Source of the DNA: Rhodocyclaceae bacterium | Lineage (GTDB): Bacteria; Pseudomonadota; Gammaproteobacteria; Burkholderiales; Usitatibacteraceae | NCBI GenBank assembly: GCA_020247545.1 | Contig: JADCIX010000021.1 | Span: forward strand, 1 to 32,977 | Direction of reading: 5' to 3' | DNA length: 32,977 nt | Part shown: piece by piece, positions 17,012-24,587 of the stretch | How the letters are laid out: each line of letters opens with the position of its first letter | How positions within the stretch are numbered: position 1 is the stretch's first letter | The notes under the pieces: generated by a model | Databases searched by the model: none | What the model saw: the letters and a program-made list of their open reading frames with translations, nothing else | What the model was told of the DNA's origin: nothing | Translations under genes and position numbers: made by a program

Positions 17012-17218
17012 CCTTAGCTCCTTCTATTTCGTTACTAACATCTCTGCCAACATCGTTCGGTCGGGCAGACACGCAAACTGGTACGAGTCACGCTGATTAT
17101 GAGGAGCTGCCAAATCGCAGAACGGTCAAAAAGAGGCGGGATTGGCCTGTTATTCGGCACTTAGCCATTGCCGAGGCAGGCATAGACTGCTTTATCTTTA
17201 AAAGGCAGGGGAAGCTGT

Positions 17219-17965
17219 ATGAAGACGATTGCAGGCACTACTGGAAAGCCTCTTTTGAGCGCAGTATCGCTACTTAACTTATTGATCGCGTTGGCTTTTG
17301 TTTCAGCGAGCAGCACCTGTGGCGCGAATGGGGCGACATCCCGGTCAGCAGACCAGTCCATTGAGACCCAGATACAGCGTTTCATCGAGGAACAAACCAG
17401 CCAGATTCTCGGGCGTATCGAGGTCGATGTCGGTCAGCTCGATCCCCGCCTTAACTTAGCGCCGTGCGGGCGCACCGAAGCCTATCTCACGGCTGGTACG
17501 CGACTATGGGGTAAAAGCAAGGTTGGCTTGCGTTGTGTGTCTGGCGCGTTCTGGAGCGTATCGATCCCGGTGCAAGTCCGGGTGTTCGGCTCAGCTTTAG
17601 TCACCACTCGCAGCATCGAGGCGGGTCAACGCATTCAGCATGACGACCTGCGTGAACAAGAGCTTGAGCTCACGAACGAGCCTGGGCGACCGGTTCAGGA
17701 CTTGGCCAGCATTGAAAACAAGATCCTTTCCCGTAGTATCGCCAGCGGCGTGATTGTGCGTGAGGATTGGTTGCGCGCCATGCCGGTCGTCCAAAGCGGC
17801 GATCAAGTCCGGGTTCACGCGACCGGAACCGGGTTCAGCATTACCTCTGAAGGATTTGCCCTCAATTCGGCGACCGCAGGGCAACAAGTTAAGGTGCGCG
17901 TGGAGAGCGGCCGTGTGGTCACCGGTATCGCCCGCCCCGGCCGAATTGCTGAAATACACCTTTAA
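17219..17965 (+). CDS. flgA: FlgA, P-ring assembly chaperone
   Basis: A 248-aa periplasmic chaperone that assists FlgI polymerisation into the P-ring. A long signal peptide is visible (hydrophobic LLNLLIALAFVSASS, cut probably near residues 35-40). The SAF-type domain follows, with LDPRLNLAPCGRTEAYLTAG, VGLRCVSG, VTTRSIEAGQRIQHDDL and the C-terminal GQQVKVRVESGRVVTGIARPGRIAEI, all typical of FlgA. Start: ATG at 17219 with AGGGGAAG upstream. It heads a plus-strand group with flgM and flgN, but a separate promoter lies between flgA and flgM. Confidence 0.95.
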   Translation: MKTIAGTTGKPLLSAVSLLNLLIALAFVSASSTCGANGATSRSADQSIETQIQRFIEEQTSQILGRIEVDVGQLDPRLNLAPCGRTEAYLTAGTRLWGKSKVGLRCVSGAFWSVSIPVQVRVFGSALVTTRSIEAGQRIQHDDLREQELELTNEPGRPVQDLASIENKILSRSIASGVIVREDWLRAMPVVQSGDQVRVHATGTGFSITSEGFALNSATAGQQVKVRVESGRVVTGIARPGRIAEIHL

Positions 17966-17996
17966 AATGCCACGTAGAGATGTTTCTCAAAAACCC

Positions 17997-18023
17997 TAAA
18001 GTTTGTTTTAGATGTGCCGAAAA
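17997..18023 (+). promoter_or_regulatory. Sigma-28 (FliA) promoter of flgM
   Basis: TAAAGTTT (17997-18004), an 11-nt spacer and GCCGAAAA (18016-18023) match the enterobacterial sigma-28 consensus TAAAGTTT-N11-GCCGATAA at 15 of 16 positions with exact spacing. It ends 47 bp before the flgM start and 32 bp after the flgA stop. This is where a class III flgM promoter is expected. Confidence 0.88.
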
Positions 18024-18070
18024 TAATTCGGGAGTGCGTCCATGCGGCGCATATTTATCAGGAGTAACAA

Positions 18071-18385
18071 ATGTCGATCTCCAAGCTCAACGGACTAGCA
18101 CCCACTACGCTTTTCGATAAAGCATCCAAAGCTGCGCTCGAAAAGGGTAAGGCCGCGCCTCAGGAATCCAACGTTGCCAGCGAGAGCGCAGTCAAACTGT
18201 CCCCCCTCTCCGAGCAACTTAAGGCGCTATCAAAGGACTACGCCGCCACTACCGCATTCGACGGAAAACGCGTCGAAGCCTTAAAAGCCGCACTAGACAA
18301 CGGCACATTTAGGGTTAACGCGGAGGCGGTTGCCGACAAACTCATTGCCGAGGCCAAACAGCTCGCCTCGATGAAGCCCAGCTAG
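18071..18385 (+). CDS. flgM: Anti-sigma-28 factor FlgM
   Basis: A 104-aa small, charged protein that binds FliA and holds class III genes off until it is exported through the finished hook-basal body. The C-terminal half has the family pattern: VKLSPLSEQLKAL, then FDGKRVEALKAALDNGTFRVNAEAVADKLIAEA, the sigma-28-binding helices. The N-terminus is Ala/Lys rich and probably unstructured. AGGAGTAAC precedes the ATG at 18071. The near-perfect sigma-28 promoter upstream forms a feedback loop with fliA, encoded 3 kb downstream. flgN follows 7 bp later. Confidence 0.96.
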   Translation: MSISKLNGLAPTTLFDKASKAALEKGKAAPQESNVASESAVKLSPLSEQLKALSKDYAATTAFDGKRVEALKAALDNGTFRVNAEAVADKLIAEAKQLASMKPS

Positions 18386-18392
18386 GATTACC

Positions 18393-18869
18393 ATGGATCA
18401 GCCCTCTAACAAGCACGGGAAGCCGCTTCGCGATCTGCTCAAGGTTGAATACCACATCCTCTGCCAGTACGTGGCTCTCGCGGAGCAAGAAAACAACGCG
18501 CTCGCGGAGTCCGACCCGGATACCATTACGGATTTGGCTGGCCAAAAGCAATTCATGTTGCAGGAACTGACGCGTGCGCGAAGTGCAACCAAGCGGGAGC
18601 TCGGTGAACCCATTTCCGCCGCCAAACTCGGCGAGCGCCTGGAAACCGCCGGTCCCGGTGCACGTGATCTATTCGAATTGATTGTTGCCAAAGCCCGCGA
18701 AGCGATCGAGATCAATCGCATTACGGCAAGGCTAGTCGCGCACCAGACGCGTCGCCTGGAGCAGCGACGCACCGTGCTTAGCGGCTCAACAATCGACACG
18801 ACAGGTGGATATGGCATAACGGGCTTCAAGGACTCATCGAGCGGGCATGGAAGCATCGGCCACGCGTAA
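18393..18869 (+). CDS. flgN: Flagellar export chaperone FlgN
   Basis: A 158-aa, largely helical cytosolic chaperone that delivers FlgK and FlgL to the export apparatus. FlgN-type features are the helix LLKVEYHILCQYVALAEQENNALAESDPDTI, the LAGQKQFMLQELTRAR segment, and EINRITARLVAHQTRRLEQRR towards the C-terminus. The tail (GGYGITGF...) is Gly/Ser rich. The length is near the usual 140-160 aa. It starts 7 bp after flgM, with AGGAT as ribosome site, and shares the sigma-28 transcript. Confidence 0.93.
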   Translation: MDQPSNKHGKPLRDLLKVEYHILCQYVALAEQENNALAESDPDTITDLAGQKQFMLQELTRARSATKRELGEPISAAKLGERLETAGPGARDLFELIVAKAREAIEINRITARLVAHQTRRLEQRRTVLSGSTIDTTGGYGITGFKDSSSGHGSIGHA

Positions 18870-18897
18870 TTGGCAAAGCCGATAGGTGCATCAGCAA

Positions 18898-18923
18898 TAA
18901 AGCTCTTAACCTGAACCCGACAA
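18898..18923 (+). promoter_or_regulatory. Possible sigma-28 promoter of the HDOD gene
   Basis: TAAAGCTC (18898-18905), a 10-nt spacer and CCCGACAA (18916-18923) resemble the sigma-28 consensus, matching about 12 of 16 positions with a spacer one base short. It ends 31 bp before the HDOD start. It is weaker than the flgM, motA and cheY motifs; chance is possible. Confidence 0.45.
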
Positions 18924-18954
18924 TGTCAGGCCTGTACTTGTAAATGGGAAAAAC

Positions 18955-19863
18955 ATGGAAGTCGCGCAACGAAGGCAGCAGCAGGAGCCACTCTCCGCAG
19001 GCTCGATGGGGACTGACCCCGAACTCGTAGCGATTCAACTCGATAGTGAGAAAATCGCCCGCGATCTGCGTCTACCCCCATGCCCGAAGATTATCGACGA
19101 ATTCTCACGTTTGATGGCCGACGAATACGCCGATCTGCGAAGGATGGGGGATCTGGTCGGCAAGGATCTTGCCCTGGCCGCCAGTATCCTACGTGCCGTC
19201 AATTCGCCGTACTATGGCCTTGGCCGCGAGACAACCAACCTACAGCATGCCGTCTCAATCATTGGCCTAAAAAACACATCAAGCCTAATCGCGCGACTCA
19301 TGATTCGCCAAACCTTCGCCTCAAAATCCGGTCGACTGATGCAGGAATTCTGGAACGATTCCGCAAGTCTTTGTGAGATCGCCGGTCGGGTTGCGCCAGA
19401 AGTTCGGTGCCTTGACGCAGAAGAAGTTCGAAGCTTTGTGTTGTTTCGTAATGCCGGGCAGGCGGTCATGATCAATCGTTATGAACGATACGCCCCATTT
19501 GTGGCAGCGCATCGGGGCGGGCTCGCTCTTGACATGATCGAGGCCGAGAAAGCGGAGTTTGAAAACTCTCACAACCAGATTGGTTACGTGCTGGCAAAGG
19601 ATTGGTGCCTGCCAGAAACAATGGCGCTTGCAATTTACTACCACCACGATCCAAGGTATTTTGCATCTGCCCACGCGCCGGCCTCAATACCAATTAAGCG
19701 ACTGATTGCTTTTGGATTCCTCGTAGACCAACTTCACGCGCTTGGCTGCGGCAACTCGGTTATCGACGGATGGGAAGAAATAGAACCCAACCTGTTAAAA
19801 GTCCTTGCGATCAAACCTGACGATATCGTCCGGCTAGCGCAGTCAATCAACTCCCTTGATTGA
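18955..19863 (+). CDS. HDOD-domain protein
   Basis: A 302-aa soluble protein. The HDOD domain covers about residues 35-240: LPPCPKIIDEFSRLM, LVGKDLALAASILRAVNSPYYGLG and NLQHAVSIIGLKNTSSLIARL are the family core (V-N-S-x-Y-F/Y-G and the I/L-G helix). HDOD proteins resemble HD phosphohydrolases but lack the metal-binding residues, and are usually signalling scaffolds in motility or stress control. A later YYHHDPRYF segment does not form an HD pair. The ATG at 18955 has GGGAA upstream; an internal ATG at residue 18 is possible. It stands 85 bp after flgN and 124 bp before an HD-GYP gene, with a possible sigma-28 promoter. A role in motility is inferred from position. Confidence 0.88.
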   Translation: MEVAQRRQQQEPLSAGSMGTDPELVAIQLDSEKIARDLRLPPCPKIIDEFSRLMADEYADLRRMGDLVGKDLALAASILRAVNSPYYGLGRETTNLQHAVSIIGLKNTSSLIARLMIRQTFASKSGRLMQEFWNDSASLCEIAGRVAPEVRCLDAEEVRSFVLFRNAGQAVMINRYERYAPFVAAHRGGLALDMIEAEKAEFENSHNQIGYVLAKDWCLPETMALAIYYHHDPRYFASAHAPASIPIKRLIAFGFLVDQLHALGCGNSVIDGWEEIEPNLLKVLAIKPDDIVRLAQSINSLD

Positions 19864-19987
19864 CACGCGTGACAACCAGCAAACTGGCCAGAATGACGGC
19901 AACTATTGAAAACAGAGCGCTCCATCATGAATCCGCTGCGAGGCCGTTCATTTTTTACTATTTTTCAGTCGGGGGTGTAGCCAGATC

Positions 19988-21184
19988 ATGCTAAAACAGA
20001 TTCCCCTGGACAAGCTGCAAGCGGGTATGTACGTTGATCTGAAACGAATCAGCTGGCTTGACCATTCCTTCATTGGCAATGGATTACTCATCACAGATGA
20101 TGCCACCCTGCGCAAAGTGCAGGCGGCGGGGTGGGAACAGGTCACGATCGACACGAGCCGGGGAAGAGATTTGGACGACACGTCGTCAATCATCGAAGTC
20201 CCGCCCTCCGCTCCAAGGATGAGAGAAGCAGAGTTCAACACCGGCGGCGCTCCTGTAAGCTATCAATCAGAGCTACCCATCGCAAGGAGTATTCACGAAC
20301 GCGCGAGTGAGGTCATCCGCAGCCTAATGCACGAAGCAAGAGCAGGGCAGCTGGGGACCATGCAAAGCGTCGAGACGCTGGCTGACGACATGGTGAATTC
20401 CATCTTGCGCAACAGCAGTGCTTTGATTTCGCTGACGTCGCTCAAACGCCGCGACGACTACACGTTTATGCATTGTGTGAGCGTCGGCATTTTTATGATT
20501 GGCTTGGGCCGACAACTTGGCTTGGATACCGCCCAGTTACGCATGCTGGGCGCAGCCGGCTTATTGCACGACGTCGGGAAAGCGTACATTCCGTTAGACG
20601 TACTGAACAAACCCGGTTCTCTCTCCCCGTTAGAAGGGGAAATCATGCGCGCCCACCCTAGGCTGGGATACGATGCCCTTATTGAGGCTGGTTACACGGT
20701 GGAAACCGTGCTCGATGCGGTACTTCATCATCATGAAAGGCTCGACGGATCGGGATACCCTGAGGCGTTTTCCGGCAATGAAATATCGCTAATTTCCCGC
20801 ATTGCAAGTGTGGCAGATGTCTATGATGCGGTCACTTCGCAGCGTGTTTATCACAGCGCAATGGCACCGACGGCGGCGCTGCGGATGATCCGCAAGCGCG
20901 CAGGCATCGACTTTGACTCAACCGTCGCTCAGGCATTGATAAAGGTCGTAGGGATTTACCCGATTGGCTCACTTGTACGACTTTCTTCCGGCCATCTGGC
21001 AGTTGTGTCAGAACAAGATGCACTGAACTCGACAAAACCCAAAGTCATGGCCTTCTATTCGCTGACGAAGGATGCTTACATCACACCACTGCCAATCGAT
21101 CTTGCCGAAACCGACGACGCCATTGAATCCGACGAAGATCCCGCTGAGTGGGGTGTGGATTTGCGCCGCTACTGGCATCTTTAG
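19988..21184 (+). CDS. HD-GYP c-di-GMP phosphodiesterase with DUF3391
   Basis: A 398-aa cytoplasmic protein. The N-terminal DUF3391 region spans about residues 1-130 (LKQIPLDKLQAGMYV, SWLDHSFIGN). The HD-GYP domain spans about 150-335: MHCVSVGIFMIGLG, the HD pair in LLHDVGKAYIP, MRAHPRLGYDAL, then LHHHERLDGSGYP with the intact GYP signature and VADVYDAVTSQRVYH. All expected metal ligands and the GYP loop are present, so cleavage of c-di-GMP is plausible; activity is inferred. A C-terminal tail (GSLVRLSSGHLAVV) matches the usual post-domain strand. Start: ATG at 19988 with a GGGGGTG ribosome site. With the PilZ gene at 4824-5771 it forms a c-di-GMP layer on the flagellar locus. Confidence 0.93.
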   Translation: MLKQIPLDKLQAGMYVDLKRISWLDHSFIGNGLLITDDATLRKVQAAGWEQVTIDTSRGRDLDDTSSIIEVPPSAPRMREAEFNTGGAPVSYQSELPIARSIHERASEVIRSLMHEARAGQLGTMQSVETLADDMVNSILRNSSALISLTSLKRRDDYTFMHCVSVGIFMIGLGRQLGLDTAQLRMLGAAGLLHDVGKAYIPLDVLNKPGSLSPLEGEIMRAHPRLGYDALIEAGYTVETVLDAVLHHHERLDGSGYPEAFSGNEISLISRIASVADVYDAVTSQRVYHSAMAPTAALRMIRKRAGIDFDSTVAQALIKVVGIYPIGSLVRLSSGHLAVVSEQDALNSTKPKVMAFYSLTKDAYITPLPIDLAETDDAIESDEDPAEWGVDLRRYWHL

Positions 21185-21483
21185 CCTGGTTATCGATAGC
21201 TTTGGTCTCCTCGCCTTACGATTTCATGGCGGCGCGTCTGAAAGCGCGTGCGTAGGCGAGCGATGTTTCGCCTGACCGACCGCAACCTATCCGGCTACGC
21301 TACCCGAGACGGGGGTATGTTTGGCAGATTCATGGCAGCCCAATCTCTCGGGAGAGTGCATGCAGCCCGCGTCCACGGCAACAGAGCGAACGTCCAACTT
21401 GGTTTGCAAATCGTTCCGAGGCAACGTATCCAGAAACAGCGGGCGACCCGAGGTACATCGGGCTAGGATTGTCGGCCACCGTG
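21185..21483. other. Convergent gap between HD-GYP gene and fliA
   Basis: The stretch lies between two converging genes. Short frames on both strands lack ribosome sites and family resemblance. Only small stems are visible (CTCTC/GAGAG around 21348, CCCGA/TCGGG around 21449-21464) and no stem followed by a T-run, so no intrinsic terminator can be named for either transcript. Confidence 0.55.
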
Positions 21484-22197
21484 TCACCACCCTTTCAGAC
21501 GACCGCGCAAGCGCGCAACAGCCTGGCTGTGAAGCTGACAGACGCGTGACTCGGTCACTCCCATCACAGCCGCAATTTCTTTCATGTTGAGATCCTGCTC
21601 GTAATACAAGCCCATGAGGTTTTTCTCGCGCTCAGGCAGCGCCTCAATGGCATTCACCAGCGACAGTTTGAAGCGCTTATCTGCAAGCAGATTCGACGGA
21701 TCAGACGACGAGTCGCCCGCACCTCGACTAAAAAACTCTTCACTGTCGTCGCCCACATCAGCCTCATCGTAGTTGCAAAGTTGCGCCCCTTTTGCATCCG
21801 ACAACAACTCATGATACTGTGCCAACTCCATGCTCAACTCGCGAGCAATTTCAGTCTCAGTCGGCGGGCGCCCGGTCCGATGCTCAAGCGTCGTTATCGC
21901 CGATTCGATGGTCCGCTGGTTGCGCCTGACACTGCGGGGCAGCCAATCACCAGCACGCAATTCATCAAGCATCGCGCCGCGGATACGCTGGCTTGCAAAC
22001 GTTTCGAACTTTGCCCCGTGGTCCTCTTCAAATCTCTCCACTGCATCCATTAGGCCGATCATGCCAGCCTGGATAAGATCGTCGACCTCCACATTTGCCG
22101 GCAGTTTTGAAAGCATCTGATGTGCCACTCGCTTCACTAGCGGTGCGTATTGAGACACATAGGTCTCACGATTGAGTGTTCCGGTTCGGGTATACAT
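21484..22197 (-). CDS. fliA: RNA polymerase sigma-28 factor FliA
   Basis: A 237-aa sigma factor that transcribes class III flagellar and chemotaxis genes. Region 2 carries YVSQYAPLVKRVAHQML, VEVDDLIQAGMIGLMDAVERFEEDHGAKFETFASQRIRGAMLDELRAGDWLPRSVRRNQR-type sequence. Region 3 has RTGRPPTETEIARELSM. Region 4 ends with ALPEREKNLMGLYYEQDLNMKEIAAVMGVTESRVCQLHSQA, the helix-turn-helix. I start at the ATG at 22197 (MYTRTG) because AGGAGAG stands just upstream; the longer frame to 22227 is unlikely. It follows flhG by 13 bp. Its expected targets include the promoters at 17997, 29470 and 31446 in this window, and its inhibitor is FlgM (18071-18385). Confidence 0.97.
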   Translation of the reverse strand: MYTRTGTLNRETYVSQYAPLVKRVAHQMLSKLPANVEVDDLIQAGMIGLMDAVERFEEDHGAKFETFASQRIRGAMLDELRAGDWLPRSVRRNQRTIESAITTLEHRTGRPPTETEIARELSMELAQYHELLSDAKGAQLCNYDEADVGDDSEEFFSRGAGDSSSDPSNLLADKRFKLSLVNAIEALPEREKNLMGLYYEQDLNMKEIAAVMGVTESRVCQLHSQAVARLRGRLKGW

Positions 22198-22210
22198 TTT
22201 TGTTGCTCTC

Positions 22211-23035
22211 CTATGCTTTTGCTGCAAAAAACTCGTGTAGCTGCCAGCTCGCGATGTCTACTGCAGTTCGCGAAAATGCCACCTTCGCAGTGCTGTTACC
22301 GCTAGCACTTCCAGATTGGAAGACGTGACCAAGCGACGAGCCCGCGCGGCGCAGTGCAGAATCGCGGGGGACGATGCCGGCTAAGGATAGATGCGCGTTA
22401 AAGAATCGCTTTGCCGCATCCGCCAACCTCGCATAACCGTCATTGGCCCGCGTGGGGTCTTGCACGTCGTTAAAGAGAATTTGAAATTTTTGAAAGCCAC
22501 TCATTTCCGAAAGCTTCTTCAAAAACGCATAGGTGGCCTTGATTGAATCGGCCTCGTCATTGAGCACAAACAGCACGTCGCTTGACGGGCCGAGGAGCTG
22601 TGAAACCGTATCAGGCGGTGCGGCGAGCACGACTAGATCAAATGGCGTAGGTAAAGTCGCAAAGGCACCGAAAAGATCGCCAGCCAAAGACCCCGACTGA
22701 CTAAACTCATCCAGCCCTTTCGCCGCAGGTAGAACGGAAAAAGTGTCCGCCAACTGAATCGTTTCTGCAAACGTCCGTTCTCCAGTCAGAATATGCAATA
22801 GGTCATACCTCGCTTTGAGCCCGAGCGATGGCGCAATCATCGCCCTCCCAGCATCGATGACCACGACACGTAACCCGGTCGCAGATAATGCTGCGGCAAG
22901 GTTCACCACACAGGTCGTATGTCCAACCCCGCGCGCAGCAAATGTCACGGGCAACACCCGTAAGGCCTTGCGCGTCAGCGCCCGTAGACCCGCAGCTTGG
23001 TCGTGCAACGACGCTTCGACAACCGTGTCAAACAC
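22211..23035 (-). CDS. flhG: FlhG (FleN/MinD-like) flagellar number regulator
   Basis: A 274-aa MinD/ParA-fold protein partnering FlhF. The N-terminal activator motif HDQAAGLR (residues 11-18), which in family members stimulates the FlhF GTPase, is intact. The ATPase site is degenerate: the deviant Walker A (normally KGGxGKT) reads AARGVGHTT at 33-41, with both lysines lost; the switch region after ID (60-61) lacks the DxGLAN pattern; and the Walker B-like strand ends LVVLAAPPD. ATP binding is therefore doubtful. I start at the GTG at 23035 (GGAG upstream, 8-bp overlap with flhF); the frame is open to a TTG at 23122 inside flhF. It lies between flhF and fliA, as in other polar flagellates. 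Confidence 0.88.
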   Translation of the reverse strand: MFDTVVEASLHDQAAGLRALTRKALRVLPVTFAARGVGHTTCVVNLAAALSATGLRVVVIDAGRAMIAPSLGLKARYDLLHILTGERTFAETIQLADTFSVLPAAKGLDEFSQSGSLAGDLFGAFATLPTPFDLVVLAAPPDTVSQLLGPSSDVLFVLNDEADSIKATYAFLKKLSEMSGFQKFQILFNDVQDPTRANDGYARLADAAKRFFNAHLSLAGIVPRDSALRRAGSSLGHVFQSGSASGNSTAKVAFSRTAVDIASWQLHEFFAAKA

Positions 23036-24587
23036 CTGTTGCTCCAGCGGCAACTGGACGCGATTGCACCGCAACAATGCGTATCTCGTCGTCGTCCATT
23101 CGGAATACCGGTGATGAAACAACCTTCATTGCGCGATCAACCAACAATGTACTGTTTGCGGCATGTATGTCCTCCGGAACACGTTGGCCATTGGCGACAC
23201 TATCCAGTAGCAACTTGTGCCGGACACAAACATCGACAACGCCGGCGAGTTTTACCGCTTCATCAATTTTGGTGATGATGGTACGTGTACAGCGAGGTCC
23301 GCGCCAAGTCGAAACCACATCCTCAAGTGTTTCCAACTGAGAAGACGCGTTCAGAACAAGCACGCGCTCAATACCCGCGCCCATGAGCATTGATAGGTGC
23401 TCATTGAGAAGCGGGTCCCGCTGGGGGACACCGATAGTGTCAATCAATACTAGGTGTTTGGTGCGCATGCCATTTAACAAATCAGTCAAGGTCTCGGCAT
23501 CATGGGCGACGTGCACAGGGCATCCCAACATCCGGCCAAAACTGCGCAATTGCTCATGGGCACCGACGCGATAATGATCGACCGTAATGAGGCCCACATT
23601 TTTTGCACCGAACTTCACGACTGCACGCGCTGCGAGTTTTGCGGTGGTGGTGGTTTTCCCGACGCCGGTCGGCCCTACCAAGGCAAAAATGCCGCCTCGA
23701 TCAACCATACTTTCACCTGCGCGACAAACGCGTAGATTCTGATTCAGCGCTTGACTCACCCATTCAGCAGCGATCACATCGTCAGCTGCGCTAGGCAGTT
23801 TTTCGATCAAGGGGCGCACCAACGCGGGTGAAAAACCTGCATGGAGGAGTTTGGCCAAGGCCTTCGATTGCACCGGGCTACGCCGAGTATTGTCCGACCA
23901 CGCAATTTGAGAAAGCTGATCCTGAAGCAACCCCTTCATGGAGCGTATCTCAGCCATCAAGTCAGGACTGCGTAAATTGGTCTGGCCGGTCACCATTTCG
24001 AGCGCTGTATCAACCTCTCCACACAACGCTCCGGCAACGCTCGCGCGCTCGACTGGTACCTGCCTAGGCGAAGGCCCCATCACGGTAGACACTGAAGGCG
24101 TAGAAGTGCGCTTATCCAGCGGAGGTTTTGCCGACCCGTGGCGATTTGCGGCCCACGCATCTGCGTACTGAACGCTTGTATCAAACGGGGATGGAGCGGG
24201 GTTGTCCATTTGTGCGGAGAATACTGATTCATACTCAGCTGCAGCTCTAGCGATCGGCGCACGCAAATGGTTGTAGCCGCTATTTGTGGTTGAATTTATG
24301 GTTGGTACAGGCTTGTCGGCTGTTCGTTTAGCGCGGCGCAGATAGTTTTCAAAACTTTCTGGTTGCGACGGCTCGCTTGACATCTGCGGTCTGTCCAATG
24401 TACGGCGCTCAGCTTGTGTATCTACCGACTCCACAAGGTCGTCGATTGCATTTCCCGCCATGGCGAGAACTTCGACACCACTGCCGTTTGTCCGATTCGA
24501 GATAATGACTGCGTCATCGCCGAGTACCGAGCGCACCTCCTTTAAAACAGCGCGGGAGGATTTACCAAAAAATTTTTGAACACTCAT
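23028..24587 (-). CDS. flhF: FlhF, SRP-type GTPase for flagellar placement
   Basis: A 519-aa GTPase of the signal-recognition-particle family that sets the site of flagellar assembly. The N-terminal B domain begins MSVQKFFGKSSRAVLKEVRSVLGDDAVIISNR, followed by a long, low-complexity linker (about 60-200), an N domain helix bundle, and the G domain with P-loop GPTGVGKTT at 305-313, a DTIG G3 motif followed by VPQRD, and TKIDEA as the G4 motif. The length is above the 370-480 aa of many homologues because of the linker. Its ATG overlaps the flhA stop by one base (TAATG), so the two are translationally coupled. Presence of flhF/flhG points to polar or number-controlled flagella. Confidence 0.95.
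   Translation of the reverse strand: MSVQKFFGKSSRAVLKEVRSVLGDDAVIISNRTNGSGVEVLAMAGNAIDDLVESVDTQAERRTLDRPQMSSEPSQPESFENYLRRAKRTADKPVPTINSTTNSGYNHLRAPIARAAAEYESVFSAQMDNPAPSPFDTSVQYADAWAANRHGSAKPPLDKRTSTPSVSTVMGPSPRQVPVERASVAGALCGEVDTALEMVTGQTNLRSPDLMAEIRSMKGLLQDQLSQIAWSDNTRRSPVQSKALAKLLHAGFSPALVRPLIEKLPSAADDVIAAEWVSQALNQNLRVCRAGESMVDRGGIFALVGPTGVGKTTTTAKLAARAVVKFGAKNVGLITVDHYRVGAHEQLRSFGRMLGCPVHVAHDAETLTDLLNGMRTKHLVLIDTIGVPQRDPLLNEHLSMLMGAGIERVLVLNASSQLETLEDVVSTWRGPRCTRTIITKIDEAVKLAGVVDVCVRHKLLLDSVANGQRVPEDIHAANSTLLVDRAMKVVSSPVFRMDDDEIRIVAVQSRPVAAGATGV

Noticed and set aside
17154-17176. GGCAC...TTGC upstream of flgA, resembling a sigma-54 promoter
   Set aside because: The GG-to-GC spacing is two bases too long for a -24/-12 site; FlhDC systems normally do not use sigma-54 here.
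18878-18885. GCCGATAG, a good sigma-28 -10 element after flgN
   Set aside because: The -35 position reads GCCACGCG, so there is no TAAA element at the right spacing.
21248-21590. Short frames on both strands between the HD-GYP gene and fliA
   Set aside because: No initiation signals or similarity; partly antisense to fliA.
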